Position numbers and translations under genes: made by a program
NCBI RefSeq assembly: GCF_027579695.1
Contig: NC_083592.1
Span: 31,453,961 to 31,517,960 of the forward strand
DNA: 64,000 bases
Direction of reading: 5' to 3'
Source: Neoarius graeffei
Taxonomy: Eukaryota > Chordata > Actinopteri > Siluriformes > Ariidae
In this document: piece after piece, positions 53,775 to 63,571 of the stretch
Layout of the letters: each line of letters opens with the position of its first letter
Numbering within the stretch: position 1 is the stretch's first letter
Notes under the pieces: generated by a model
Database searches by the model: none
Told to the model about the DNA's origin: nothing
What the model saw: the letters and a program-made list of their open reading frames with translations, nothing else

Positions 53775-54776
53775 ATGGTACGAACAAAGGAGATTTTTGA
53801 GGACCTCAGAAAAAGCGTTGTTGATGCTCATCAGGCTGGAAAAGGTTACAAAACCATCTCTAAAGAGTTTGGACTCCACCAATCCACAGTCAGACAGATT
53901 GTGTACAAATGGAGGAAATTCAACACCACTGTTACCCTCCCCAGGAGTGGTCGACCAACAAAGATCACTCCAATAGCAAGGCGTGTAATAGTCAGCAAGG
54001 TCACAAAGGACCCCAGGGTAACTTCTAAGCAACTGAAGGCCTCTCTCACATTAGCTAATGTTAATGTTCATGAGTCCACCATCAGGAGAACACTGAACAA
54101 CAATGGTGTACATGGCAGGGTTGCAAGGAGAAAGCCACTGTTCTCCAAAAAGAACATTGCTGCTTGTCTGCAGTTTGCTAAAGATCACGTGGACAAGCCA
54201 GAAGGCTATTGGAAAAATGTTTTGTGGATGGATGAGACCAAAATAGAACTTTTTGGTTTAAATGAGAAGCGTTATGTTTGGAGAAAGGAAAACACTGCAT
54301 TCCAGCATAAAAACCTTATCCCATCTGTGAAACATGGTGGTGATAGTATCATGGTTTGGGCCTGTTTTGCTGCATCTGGGTCAGGATGGCTTGCCATCAT
54401 TGATGAAACAATGAATTCAGAATTATACCAGCGAATTCTAAAGGAAAATGTCAGGACATCTGTCCATGAACTGAATCTCAAAAGAAGGTGGGTCATGCAG
54501 CAAGACAACGAACCTAAGCACACAAGTTGTTCTACTAAAGAACGGTTAAAGAAGAATAAAGTTAATGTTTTGGAATGGCCAAGTCAAAATCCTGACCTTA
54601 ATCCAATCGAAATGTTGTGGAAGGACCTGAAGCGAGCAGTTCATGTGAGGAAACCCACCAACATCCCAGAGGTGAAGCTGTTCTGTATGGAGGAATGGGT
54701 TAAAATTCCTCCAAGCCGGTGTGCAGGACTGATCAACAGTTACCGGAAACATTTAGTTGCAGTTATTGCTGCATAA
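53775..54776 (+). CDS. Tc1 transposase A3, DD34E, nearly complete ORF
   Basis: From the conserved ATG (GTGTATCATGG, 53775) the frame is open for 333 codons to a TAA at 54774. That TAA replaces the CAA codon of the usual AAQGGHTRY end, removing about seven residues. HTH region: EDLRKSVVDAHQAGKGYKTI and STVRQIVYKWRKFN; GRPTKITPIARRVIVS follows. Catalytic Asp in VLWMDETKIELFG, Asp in WVMQQDNEPKHTS and Glu in PDLNPIEMLWKDL (34-residue spacing) are present. Best-preserved transposase of the A family here, although its own element can no longer excise as a normal unit because 1.6 kb and about 2.5 kb of other elements separate the ORF from its left terminus. Confidence 0.92.
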   Translation: MVRTKEIFEDLRKSVVDAHQAGKGYKTISKEFGLHQSTVRQIVYKWRKFNTTVTLPRSGRPTKITPIARRVIVSKVTKDPRVTSKQLKASLTLANVNVHESTIRRTLNNNGVHGRVARRKPLFSKKNIAACLQFAKDHVDKPEGYWKNVLWMDETKIELFGLNEKRYVWRKENTAFQHKNLIPSVKHGGDSIMVWACFAASGSGWLAIIDETMNSELYQRILKENVRTSVHELNLKRRWVMQQDNEPKHTSCSTKERLKKNKVNVLEWPSQNPDLNPIEMLWKDLKRAVHVRKPTNIPEVKLFCMEEWVKIPPSRCAGLINSYRKHLVAVIAA

Positions 54777-55017
54777 GGGAGTCACACCAGATACTGAAGC
54801 AAAGGTCCACATACTTTTGCCACTCACAGATATGTAATACTGGATCATTTTTCTCAATAAATACATGACCAAGCATAATATTTTGTCTCATTTCTTTAAC
54901 TGGGTTCTCTTTATCTACTTTTAGGACTTGTGTGAAAATCTGATGATGTTTTCGGTCATATTTATGCAGAAATATAGAAAATTCTAAAGGGTTCACAAAC
55001 TTTCAAGCACCACTGTA

Positions 55018-55100
55018 GACTGGTCACCCGTCCAGGGTGTATCCTGCCTCTTACCCAATGTCAGCTGGATTTGGCTCCAGCCCACCTGTGCTCTGCAATG
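55018..55100 (+). mobile_element. V-SINE 3' fragment (split by Tc1 A3)
   Basis: GACTGGTCACCCGTCCAGGG, TATCCTGCCTC and TTGGCTCCAGCCCACC continue a SINE body whose preceding bases (CAGCCCTGCAATA) lie left of the Tc1 at 49361-49373. Confidence 0.65.
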
Positions 55101-55275
55101 GAGAACCAATGAACTTTGAATATCCTGCAGAACACCATTAAAACCAATATTCAAACATGGAAGTAATATGGCACAATTGTGACTAGAGGACACCATCCAC
55201 CAAAAGTTAGTGACGGGATAAAGAGGGAATTAGTCAGAGAAGCCTCTGAGGATTTTTCAGGAGACACTCTGGTAA

Positions 55276-55800
55276 AGCAAGGCAAGGCAAGGCAAGGCAA
55301 GGCAAGTTTATTTATATAGCACATTTCATACACAATGGCAGTTCAATGTGCTTTACAGAAGTAAAAACAAAAACAGTAAACAATAGAGAAATAAAATTAC
55401 ATAAAATAATTTTATCTTTATTCTAAAATAATTAATTAAAAGAATTAAAAGAAAATAATAAGAATTAAACAATAGTAGAAATAAAATATTAAAATGCCAA
55501 AAAGAAAAAGGAGAAAAAGAAAGAGAAAGAGAAAAAAAAAACCTAGCAGAATAAAATAGAATAAAGTTAAAATAAATTTAAAACATGCAGAGAAAAAGAT
55601 TATTAAAAAAAATATTAATTATTTAACAGAAAGCATCTGAAAACAGCTTGGTCTTTAACCTAGATTTGAAGCTGCCAACAGCAGGAGCATTTTTGATGTC
55701 CTCTGGCAGTTGGTTCCATAGCTGTACTGCATAGTAGCTAAAAGCTGCTTCACCACACTTTGTTTTAACAACAGGCATTTGCAAAAGCAGCATTACTTTG
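55276..55800 (-). mobile_element. LINE 3' end with (GCAAG)n tail
   Basis: A GCAAG array (55276-55306) is followed by TTTATTTATATAGCACATTT and GTGCTTTACAGAAGTAAAAA. Further right, the minus strand is coding-like around 55640-55790 (SSFKSRLKTKLFSDAF-type end of RT ORF), which identifies a LINE terminus. 5'-truncated; long A-rich 3' UTR. Confidence 0.7.
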
Positions 55801-55931
55801 GTCTAAACACAAGCAATATTACAATGAGATAATAATGTTTGATCATGTTTGAAGTATTTCAGTAGTTTAAAATAGATCTAGGATTTTCTTGTGCATAGAA
55901 TTGTCTGGAATTTGCTGCAGAAAACACTAAG

Positions 55932-56372
55932 TGTGGCAGCGGGGGCGTGGTCAAGCGCCGGTCTGTGACAGGAGGGTGGAGCCAGGGAAGGTGAGTGGCA
56001 GAATCGCGACACCTGAGGGTAATTAACCTGTGTTGGTGCTCCACCTTAATCCCGGGTTTCGGCACCACTGTAGCGCGTATCGAGTGTGGGTGAAGCACAG
56101 AGGACGGCAGGACAGTGCTTGGAGGCAGATAAATCTATTTATTTTCACAACTTTTCAGTCTGAATACTTCCATACACACACACACACTTGTCTGGTCCCG
56201 GGTTGCGCTCCCTCTCCTCTCTCTCTGCCTCCTTAAATAGGGAGCGGTTACTGGGAAAACACACGCACAAACACAGGTTAATTACCCTCAGGTGTCGCGA
56301 TTCTGCCACTCACCTTCCCTGGCTCCACCCTCCTGTCACAGACCGGCGCTTGACCACGCCCCCGCTGCCACA
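55932..56372 (-). mobile_element. Palindromic LTR-derived element (441 bp) with tRNA-Phe PBS
   Basis: Starts TGTGGCAGCGGGGGCGTGG and ends with its exact complement; the arms match for 103-104 bp (55931-56034 and 56270-56373). 5-bp duplicates CTAAG at 55927-55931 and 56373-56377. On the minus strand, 56372-56069 reads as an LTR (TGTGG ... GCGCTACA) with a TATTTAAGG-type TATA (near 56235) and AATAAA. It is followed after one base by the PBS and a short leader, and then the inverted LTR start. The other copy of the LTR in direct orientation and all internal genes are absent. Confidence 0.82.
56048..56067 (-). other. Primer-binding site complementary to tRNA-Phe
   Basis: The minus strand reads TGGTGCCGAAACCCGGGATT, complementary along 20 nt to the 3' end of vertebrate tRNA-Phe including CCA (known tRNA sequence recalled, not searched). 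It lies one base after the LTR-like end CTACA, the normal place for a retroelement PBS. Confidence 0.8.
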
Positions 56373-56434
56373 CTAAGCTTTCTCTAGGGAACAGTTTCCC
56401 AAACCTGGTCATGGAGCCCCACATGTCCTGCACG

Positions 56435-57499
56435 TATATTTAACAATTATTCCATGAAATCGAGTCGTACATGAGCTGATAGCTGCTCTAAGCCGTAATG
56501 AGATTGTCTGGAATAATTGTTTTATTCTATTCACATTCATTGGATTTTGAGAAACAGAGCATTTTTATTTTTATTTTTTGCAAATTCGATAAATAAAAAC
56601 TTTATACAACCCGTCTGACAAAATCATTTCTGCTTAGGTGGACTTCTTAAAAACCTATCAATAGCTGCACAAATTAACTTTAGTGCTGTTTTTTTTTTTT
56701 TGTAGAAAGTACCATCTTGCTGTTGTGCCTAGGTATAGAATAGCATTAGACATTTATTTAATTCTTCCTTGGACATATCAGTTCTGAAATTTTCAAACTT
56801 CTTTGAGCTTTTGAACCAGTCTAAAAAAAAATCAACAAATTTTAATGCTTAAAGATGAAGAATGTAAACAAACCGGCAAAATGACAGGAGCAATTTGTGA
56901 AAAAATGCTATAATAATAATAATAATAATAATAATCTCATTATCTGTAGCCGCTTTATCCTGTTCTACAGGGTCGCAGGCAAGCTGGAGCCTATCCCAGC
57001 TGACTACAGGCGAAAGGCGGGGTACACCCTGGACAAGTCGCCAGGTCATCACGGGACTGACACATAGACACAGACAACCATTCACACTCACATTCACACC
57101 TACGGTCAATTTAGAGTCACCAGTTAACCTAACCTGCATGTCTTTGGACTGTGGGGGAAACCGGAGCACCCGGAGGAAACCCACGCGGACACGGGGAGAA
57201 CATGCAAACTCCGCACAGAAAGGCCCTCGCCGTAATAATAGTAATAATAATAAAAATAATAATAATTCTTGAAAAATAAAAAAGATACGTTCTTACTATC
57301 AAATACTTTCATTCCATACTTTGTTGCTTTTTTGTATTTTTTGGGTTTTTCTTTTCGAGTCGAGTTTTTATTTCATCCTCGGTTGGTTCAGCAACACGCT
57401 CCGCCATTTTGTTTTTCTCTACTCACGGTATATGAGCCGATATCCTAGTAGTAGAGTCACCAATCAGAGCGCGCGACTGCTCATATCCAGTGAATGTGC
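56435..57499 (-). repeat. Dispersed repeat X, copy 2, holding a V-SINE
   Basis: Minus-strand blocks match the copy at 25043-25557: CACATTCACTGGATATGAGC, CTCTGATTGGTGACTCTACT, then ATG at 57407 opening MAERVAEPTEDEIKTRLEKK before decay, and further left GCTATCAGCTCATGTACGAC and GGAATAATTGTTAAATATA. The longer readable peptide here strengthens the case for a coding ancestor. Confidence 0.5.
56937..57233 (-). mobile_element. V-SINE lacking its tRNA head
   Basis: Tail CTCATTATCTGTAGCCGC at the left; it ends within the sequence just after the head (AGAAAGGCCCTCGCCG). AAT repeats lie on both sides (56911-56936 and 57234-57266), probably an (AAT)n target. Confidence 0.88.
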
Positions 57500-57860
57500 A
57501 TAGAATATTCGCTGTTCTTGACATGTAATACCTTGTTCTCTTGGGTCGTGTCCATGGTAAAGCAAGTCCCAGAGTTCTCCAGAAGATGGCGCTATCAACT
57601 CTGAACCAGATGCCGAGCTTTTGAGGTGATCACAAACCTCACAACCTCACTCATATCCAGAGGTGACACAGCGGTTGAATCCTGAATGTTTCCCTGCTGG
57701 ACAAATTTAGTGCACTTGAAGCATTTTTTTTTTTTTGTGAGTGTAGGGCACTTAGCTAGGGATTGGGGAGCAATTTGGGAGTCAAGCGACGCTCATCTAG
57801 AGAAGTGACAGCGGGCTAATCCTAAATGTCAGAATACAGGACACATGGTGCACTGCGTAA
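57500..57860. other. No gene recognised; upstream of the putative host promoter
   Basis: GTTGATAGCGCCATCTTCTG-like sequence (57575-57600, reverse) and a poly-T run at 57725-57737. Nothing coding. Confidence 0.4.
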
Positions 57861-57935
57861 GGCGGATAAACCGCTATCTTTACACTAGATAGGGCGCTTA
57901 TAAAGGGAGCGGGCAGTGGTTTGGGTTTCAGCCAG
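57860..57935 (+). promoter_or_regulatory. Putative core promoter with TATA box
   Basis: GCGCTTATAAAGGGAGCGGG has TATAAAG at about 57900 followed by a GC-rich start region. Transcription would begin near 57930, giving a 5' UTR of about 590 nt before the ATG at 58521. The position upstream of the first phase-matched exon supports it; there is no independent proof. Confidence 0.45.
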
Positions 57936-58285
57936 CGTCTTTTTTACCGCACTGAGAGGACGCTGGAGGAAGACCTTACGCTTTTATTTTATTTTTATTT
58001 CTCTACATGTAAAAAAAATATATATGAACAGATGAACAGCGACAAATCCTCGTGTATATTTGTTGTCCTGGATGTTTATGATAAAAACTTCTTCAAAAGC
58101 AAATAGGATATATTTACATATAGGCTTTATGGCTTTATGTATTTTTATTTTTATTTTCCAAGTCCACTACATGTAGTGCCCTGAATGACTTTGTGTAGCC
58201 CTTCAAAGCCATTAAATGAAAGCTGTGGGAAATGAAGGAAGGCGTTTTAACCGGTGATGATGAGCAGCTCGTGTTCACTCCACTG

Positions 58286-58289
<4 letters not shown>

Positions 58290-58318
<29 letters not shown>
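58290..58318. repeat. (AG)n run in the putative 5' UTR
   Basis: About 14 AG units. Confidence 0.95.
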
Positions 58319-58323
<5 letters not shown>

Positions 58324-58520
58324 TGCTGGATGCTGTATTAGACCCGGTGGGCTTGTGTAGCTTCTCCACTCAGGGTCGTCACCCACCCATTTCATGCATT
58401 CACTAAGATATCAAGACATAGAGAGGACACTACAATAGGAAGTCCACTGTGGACTCTTAAAGCTCGGGATTTGGAGGAAAATGTGCGGCGTTGGACTCGC
58501 CATCAGGACGCTTCTTTACA

Positions 58521-58551
58521 ATGATGGGACCGCGCACTCAGCCCCAGCCAG
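58521..58551 (+). CDS. Unidentified host gene, coding exon 1
   Basis: ATG ATG at 58521/58524 (the second in good Kozak context, A at -3 and G at +4) opens MMGPRTQPQP and ends one base into the next codon at a GTAACA donor (58552). An in-frame stop at 58458 and no earlier in-frame ATG fix the start. An alternative ATG at 58481 is in a different frame and would hit a stop in exon 2. The joined reading over three exons (31, 46 and 168 nt) stays open, with matching phases 1 and 2. Confidence 0.55.
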
Positions 58552-58670
58552 GTAACATCTCACACACAGGCAGTCGCATCCCTTACAGAGCTCTCAGCTC
58601 ATGGAGCCAAAAGCTCCAGACTACACATAACCTTTCCTCATTTAACGGATGCTTATTATTTTTATCATTC

Positions 58671-58699
58671 GTTTCATTATTATTATTATTATTATTATT
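58671..58699. repeat. (ATT)n microsatellite
   Basis: About 9 ATT units in intron 1. Confidence 0.95.
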
Positions 58700-58752
58700 T
58701 AATCCAAATCGACCTACTGTTCAGACCTGCTCTAACTGCCAATTTGTTAGTT

Positions 58753-58840
58753 AAGAGTCTTGCTCAAGCTTGACCCAGCAGTGGCAGCTTGGGGTTTGAA
58801 CTCATAACCTTTCAATCAGCAACCCAAAGTCTTAAGCTAC
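58753..58840 (-). mobile_element. tRNA-type SINE fragment
   Basis: GAGTCTTGCTCAAGCTTGAC, then GGGGTTTGAACTCATAACC (B-box-like on the minus strand) and AACCCAAAGTCTTAAGCTA resemble a tRNA-derived SINE head. Lies in intron 1. Confidence 0.45.
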
Positions 58841-59278
58841 CTGTCTTCTCCATGGATGTGTTGATAGACACTGAGATGTTTTGCTATGGTAGACTAAAGA
58901 GCAGTCGTGCATCACTGGCATCATGAAACAGCACAGTACCATTATTATTTATTCTCCGGCTGTGCAGGAACCTGAAATCCACTCTAGAAACAGAACAGTG
59001 TACGCTGAATGAGGGGAGTCTTGATATTTTCCTCGATTAGTTTTCACACAGAACACTTTCAAAGATCATTTCTTATCACTGTACACTGAAAGGACTGACA
59101 GTTTTTTTTTTTAAAGACATTGACTTGGCAATGCTCCTGTTTTTAGAGTTGTTGAAGTAGTTTTCAGAGAATATCCTGGTGTTTTCCTGGTGCCCACATG
59201 ATGATATGACTGCATTGGACTCATATAGCCTATACTCTGAGAAATTTCCTTGTCACTGGCGTGGTATCATCAAACATG

Positions 59279-59462
59279 CAACTATGGATATTACATAAAA
59301 ATGATAAACAGCCTATTATATACAGTATAAATTATGCAAATTAGTCAGGACTTGTTTCGTGCACCCTGGTTGTGCCTGTGAAGCCACTATGTTTATTTGA
59401 TATCATTTTGCATTTCCAGTTAAGTATTTCCCCCATCTGGGATCACTCCTTCTCACTTATTT
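59279..59462. repeat. Intronic direct duplication, copy 1
   Basis: AACTATGGATATTACATAAA through GGGATCACTCCTTCTCACTT. Copy 2 is at 59887-60064. It differs by an 8-10 bp indel near TATATACAGTATAAATTATG and a few substitutions. Confidence 0.93.
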
Positions 59463-59886
59463 AGTACATCGGCGTTCTTTTACCTGCAAACATGACGATA
59501 GAATATGTTTTAAACAATATTAGATGGACACTGGGCATTAAGGACCATCAATGTAACATTTAAACCTTTATTCTAAAAGCTAATTACAACACATGCACCT
59601 TCCCACGTAGAGAATACACACTAAAGTTGTGCAAAATTATACAAGTAAAAGTAGAGTAGAGTTTGGATCCTTTATTTCTGAGAGTGTAGATTTAGTTCAT
59701 TTAATTTTAGTCTAGATTTTAGTTCATAATACTCAGGGGCTTTTTTTCCCCCAAAAAATACAGACAGGGTAGAATAACAGACCTCTCGGAGACAGGATCT
59801 AAGCTCAGAGTTAGGCTGTCACGACTTATTTCAACGGGTGGGGAATCGACTTCTTTGCCACACCCCTGTAATTTGTTTCCCCAGTC

Positions 59887-60064
59887 AACTATGGATATTA
59901 CATAAAAATGATAAACAGCCTATGATAAATACATTATGCAAATTAGTCAGGACTTGTTTCATGCACCCTGGTTGTGCCTGTGAAGCCATTATGTTTATTT
60001 GATATCATTTTGCATTTCCAATTAAGTATTTCCCCCATCTGGGATCACTCCTTCTCACTTATTA
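59887..60064. repeat. Intronic direct duplication, copy 2
   Basis: Same orientation as copy 1, starting 608 bp downstream. The remaining intron 1 sequence (58841-59278, 59463-59886 and 60065-60863) shows no gene or recognised repeat. Confidence 0.93.
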
Positions 60065-60863
60065 AGACACACTGCATCAGGATTACTGCTTCGAAATTAA
60101 AAATATAACCTCTGCAGCACTTCTCAAAGCTATCCAATCGACCTGTTTTTAAAATGAATACCATATATCTGAGTGTTGACACTCAAGTATTTTTGTTACT
60201 GTGTGTGCTAAGGCATAAACACAATCCACACAGTGCCCTCAGCAACACGTTGCTCTTTTGTTTACACCTCTGCCATTAAAGTCACTCAGCACCCACGCCT
60301 CACGATTGCGCACTGCACACACACATACACAGACACACACATTCACCTGAGGCCATTCAGAGGAGAACATGCAGAGAACATTCTAGATATTACAGAGGAA
60401 CTATTTTTCTCTAGTGTACCCTTTTGCCCCAAGGACAACATAATAACAATGAGAATTAGTCCTCAGATGTTCTGTTTGGTCGTAAGGTGTAATTCTAGGC
60501 TATTCCCTGTAAACGCTCTATTAAATGTGCTTCCAGAAATGACCTGTAATTATGTAAAAGGCAGGCTGTCTGTAAAAGTGTACCTGAAGGTGCTGCTTAG
60601 GAGATACACCAGGATGCTGCTTGGACGTAATTGCTAGTGATTCACCAGCTTCACATTTGAAGAGGCAGAGATGGAAATTATCACACATGACGTGGTGTAC
60701 CTTGAATGAAAACTGGTTTAACAGTTTGACTAAATGTGGGAAAAATAGATCTTGAAGAGATCTGCTCGGATTTTACATTATAATGTCAGGTATTCATTCA
60801 TAAAACAATGTCTGAATGGACTGTCTTTTTATGGGAATAACTAATGCTTCTCTCTGTTTCCAG

Positions 60864-60909
60864 AGGCAAGTATGATTCCACTACAGCACCCAGCCAATCC
60901 TGATGACAG
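60864..60909 (+). CDS. Unidentified host gene, coding exon 2
   Basis: TCTCTCTGTTTCCAG acceptor, 46 nt, GTACGC donor. Joined to exon 1 it reads E-ASMIPLQHPANPDD with the last codon completed by exon 3. Proline-rich, hydrophilic, no known domain. Short exon length and good splice signals are the main evidence; expression is not known. Confidence 0.55.
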
Positions 60910-61005
60910 GTACGCAATTACAATTTTAATCCTTTGCATAGTTTCTATGTTCAAATATCAAGGTTTTTTGGGGGGGTGGGCAGACATCTGTGGAAGAACC
61001 AGCAT

Positions 61006-61031
61006 TATTTATTTATTTATTTATTTATTTT
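61006..61031. repeat. (TTTA)n run
   Basis: About 6 TTTA units in intron 2. Confidence 0.9.
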
Positions 61032-61071
61032 TAATGGCAATATCATTAAACACTGGTATATATTAAATCTA

Positions 61072-61089
61072 CCCCCCCCCCCCCCCCCC
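61072..61089. repeat. C18 homopolymer
   Basis: 18 C followed by AGGTGCC in intron 2. Length uncertain from sequencing. Confidence 0.9.
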
Positions 61090-61376
61090 AGGTGCCTATG
61101 GGCATCCAATTGTTAACAGGAGTCAGTATACATCTTAGTTAGCAATGCACATCCGAGCGTGTTTTTTTTTCATGCAGGACACCAGAAGAGAGCAGGCTGC
61201 TCCAGCAACATATTTACAAATTCTGCACCTCATATATCACTGTCCGACACTGTCAGTTACAGCTGTGTAGAATTTGCCAGTTGTTCCCTTTGGCAGATAC
61301 TTCACCCCTGCTGGAATAGCTTCTGTATGACTTTTATATTATCTGTCAATATGTTTTTCATGTATTTCTCTGTCAG

Positions 61377-61544
61377 GCCACCTGCTGAAACAGTTAAAAA
61401 GAACAACATATGTACCACTGGACTGATTCTGGACAGCTCAGCGCTGAAGATGGCTGATGTGGACTCGGAGGTTCCTCCTCTCCCACCGCGCTACCGCTTC
61501 AGAGACCTGCTTTTAGGGGATCAGTCGTTTCAGAATGATGACAG
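61377..61544 (+). CDS. Unidentified host gene, coding exon 3
   Basis: The acceptor TATTTCTCTGTCAG (AG at 61375-61376) and donor GTAAAA (61545) bound 168 nt, open in the frame set by exons 1-2. It reads [55 protein letters not shown] and a split final codon (phase 2). The [16 protein letters not shown] segment looks like a conserved cytoplasmic N-terminus with an SH3-type proline motif followed by an amphipathic stretch. I do not recognise the family, and no membrane segment or signal peptide occurs in the 81 residues seen. The gene must continue to the right beyond the Tc1 at 61957-63569. An alternative start at the internal Met of KMADVD is possible. Confidence 0.65.
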
Positions 61545-61956
61545 GTAAAAGTGTTTCTACAGATCACACACAGTGTCCTGTGTTTCGAAAGCATTTATGA
61601 GGCCTGGATAAACACAGGCATTCTTAACACGTTTCCTGGAGTTTGTGAGCGTGTGATGAAATAAATATTGAAGGGAATCCTGCAACAAGCTGTTATGTGG
61701 GTGCTTTTAATACACATTTTTGCAAGACTTCATAATATTTGGATAACATTATTCGACGAGGGCTTATATTGTGCCTTCATAGCAAATTAACATCAGTTGC
61801 ATACAACCAAAGACCTCATGTGACTTTATCTTGAAAAACATTGAAGTAAATTTGTAATTTTTCATCCTTATCTTTGAAGCAATAAGTTTGTTTCCACTAA
61901 CCTTGAAGCATCCGTTCCATATCTGTCATATGGATTTCATATTTCTTTATAAGGTA
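61545..61956. other. Intron sequence, nothing recognised
   Basis: Follows the exon 3 donor. AT-rich with no repeat identified until the Tc1 element. Confidence 0.45.
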
Positions 61957-63569
61957 CAGTGTCTTGCAAAAGTATTCATCCCCCTTGGTGTTTGTCCTGT
62001 TTTGTCGCATTGCAAGATGGAATTAAAATGGATTTTTGGGGGGTTAGCACCATTTGATTTACACAGTATGCCTACAGTTTTAAAGTTGAAAATTGTTGTT
62101 TTATTGTGACACAAACAATAATTTAGATGAAAAAACAGAAATCTGGAGTGTGCATAGGTATTCACCCCCTTTCATATGAAACCCCTAAATAATAGCAGGT
62201 CCAAACAATTCACTTCATAAGTCACATAATTAGTTGACTAAGATCCACCTGTGTGCAATCAAAGTGTCACATGATCTGTCACATGATGTCTGTATAAAGC
62301 AACCTGTTCTGGAAGGACCCTGACTCTGTAACACTACTAAGCAAGCAACATAAAAACCAAGGAGCGCTCCAAACAGGTCAGAGACAAAGTTGTGGAGAAG
62401 TATAGATCAGGGTTGGGTCATAAAAAATATCCCAAACTTTCAATATCCCAGGGAGTACCATTAAATCCATTATAGCAAAATGGAAAGAATGTGGCACCAC
62501 TACAAACCTGACAAGAGAAGGCCACACACCAAAACTCACAGACTGGGCAAGGGGGGCATTAATCAGAGATGCAACAAAGACACCAAAGATAACACTGAAG
62601 GAGCTGCAAAGATCCACAGTGGAGATGGGAGTATCTGTCCATAGGACCACTTTAAGCCATACACTCCACAGAGCGGGGCTTTATGGAAGAGTGGCCAGAA
62701 AAAAAGCCATTGCTTAAGAAAACACATTTGGAGTTTGCCCAACAGCATGTGGCAGACTCCCCAAACACATGGAAGAAGACTCTCTGGTCAAATGAGACTA
62801 AATTTGAACTTTTTGGCCATCATGGGAAATGCCATGTGTGTTGCAAACCCAACACCCTGAGAACACCATTCCTACAGTGAAGCATGGTGGTGGCAGCATC
62901 ATGCTATGAGGATATTTTTCAACTGCAGGGACAGGAAAGCTGGTCAGGACTGAAGGAAAGATGGATGGCACTAAATACAGGGCAATTCTGGAGGAAAACC
63001 TGTTTGAGTCAGCCAGAGGTTTGAGACTGGGACAAAGGTTCATGTTCCAGCAGGACAATGACCCTAAATATACTGCTAAAGCTACACTGGAGTGGTTTAA
63101 ATGGAAACATTTAAATGTCTTGGAATGGCCTAATCAAAGCCCAGACCTCAATCCAATTGAGAATCTGTGGCATAACTTGAAGACTGCTGTACACCAACGC
63201 AACCCATCTAATTTGAAGGAGTTGGAGCAGTTTTGCCTTGAGGAATGGGCAAAAACCCCAGTGGCTAGATGTGCTAAGCTAATATAGACATACCCCAAGA
63301 GACTTGCAGCTGTAATTGTAGCAAAAGGTGGCTCTATGAAGTATTGACTTTGGGTGGGGGGTGAATACCTATGCACACTCCAGATTTCTGTTTTTTTTTA
63401 ATTAATTATTGTTTGTGTCACAATAAAAAACAATGTACACCTTTAAAGTGTTAGACATGTTGTGTAAATCAAATGGTGCTAACCTTCCAAAAATCCATTT
63501 TAATTCCAGCTTGTAATGCGACAAAACAGAACAAACACCAAAGGGGATGAATACTTTTGCAAGACACTG
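61957..63569 (+). mobile_element. Tc1-like element E, complete outline (1613 bp)
   Basis: Starts CAGTGTCTTGCAAAAGTATT and ends AATACTTTTGCAAGACACTG. TA at 61955-61956 and 63570-63571. Termini of about 205 bp with inner repeat TGTGCATAGGTATTCACCCC / GGGGTGAATACCTATGCACA. Inserted in the likely intron after exon 3. Confidence 0.95.
62350..63347 (+). pseudogene. Tc1 transposase E, heavily decayed
   Basis: The start is ATA instead of ATG (62350). Pieces in different frames: [100 protein letters not shown] and [20 protein letters not shown], ending AAVIVAKGGSMKY. The first catalytic Asp is replaced by Asn (WSNE instead of WSDE); the second Asp and the Glu (34-residue spacing) remain. Several stops and frame changes; inactive. 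Confidence 0.9.
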
Positions 63570-63571
63570 TA

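Larger units (their letters stand above)
49374..55015 (+). mobile_element. Tc1-like element A3, with two large insertions
   Basis: Begins CAGTGGTGCTTGAAAATTTG after TA (49372-49373) and ends CTTTCAAGCACCACTG before TA (55016-55017). The left terminus is interrupted at 49553 by a DD37E element and, after GGGCACCCTG (about 51238), by a LINE cluster to about 53709. The gene then resumes at TTTATTTAAAGAACAGGAAT. It sits inside an old V-SINE (GCCCTGCAATA ... GACTGGTCACCCGTCC). Confidence 0.9.

Noticed and set aside
57390-57480. CpG-bearing CCAATCAGAGCGCGCG as promoter of the host gene
   Set aside because: The same block occurs in repeat X at 25 kb and is oriented for the minus-strand repeat ORF, so it belongs to the repeat.
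58481-58551. Alternative start ATGTGCGGCGTTGG for the host gene
   Set aside because: Its frame ends in phase 2 and meets TGA in exon 2, whereas the 58521 start gives an open frame through three exons.
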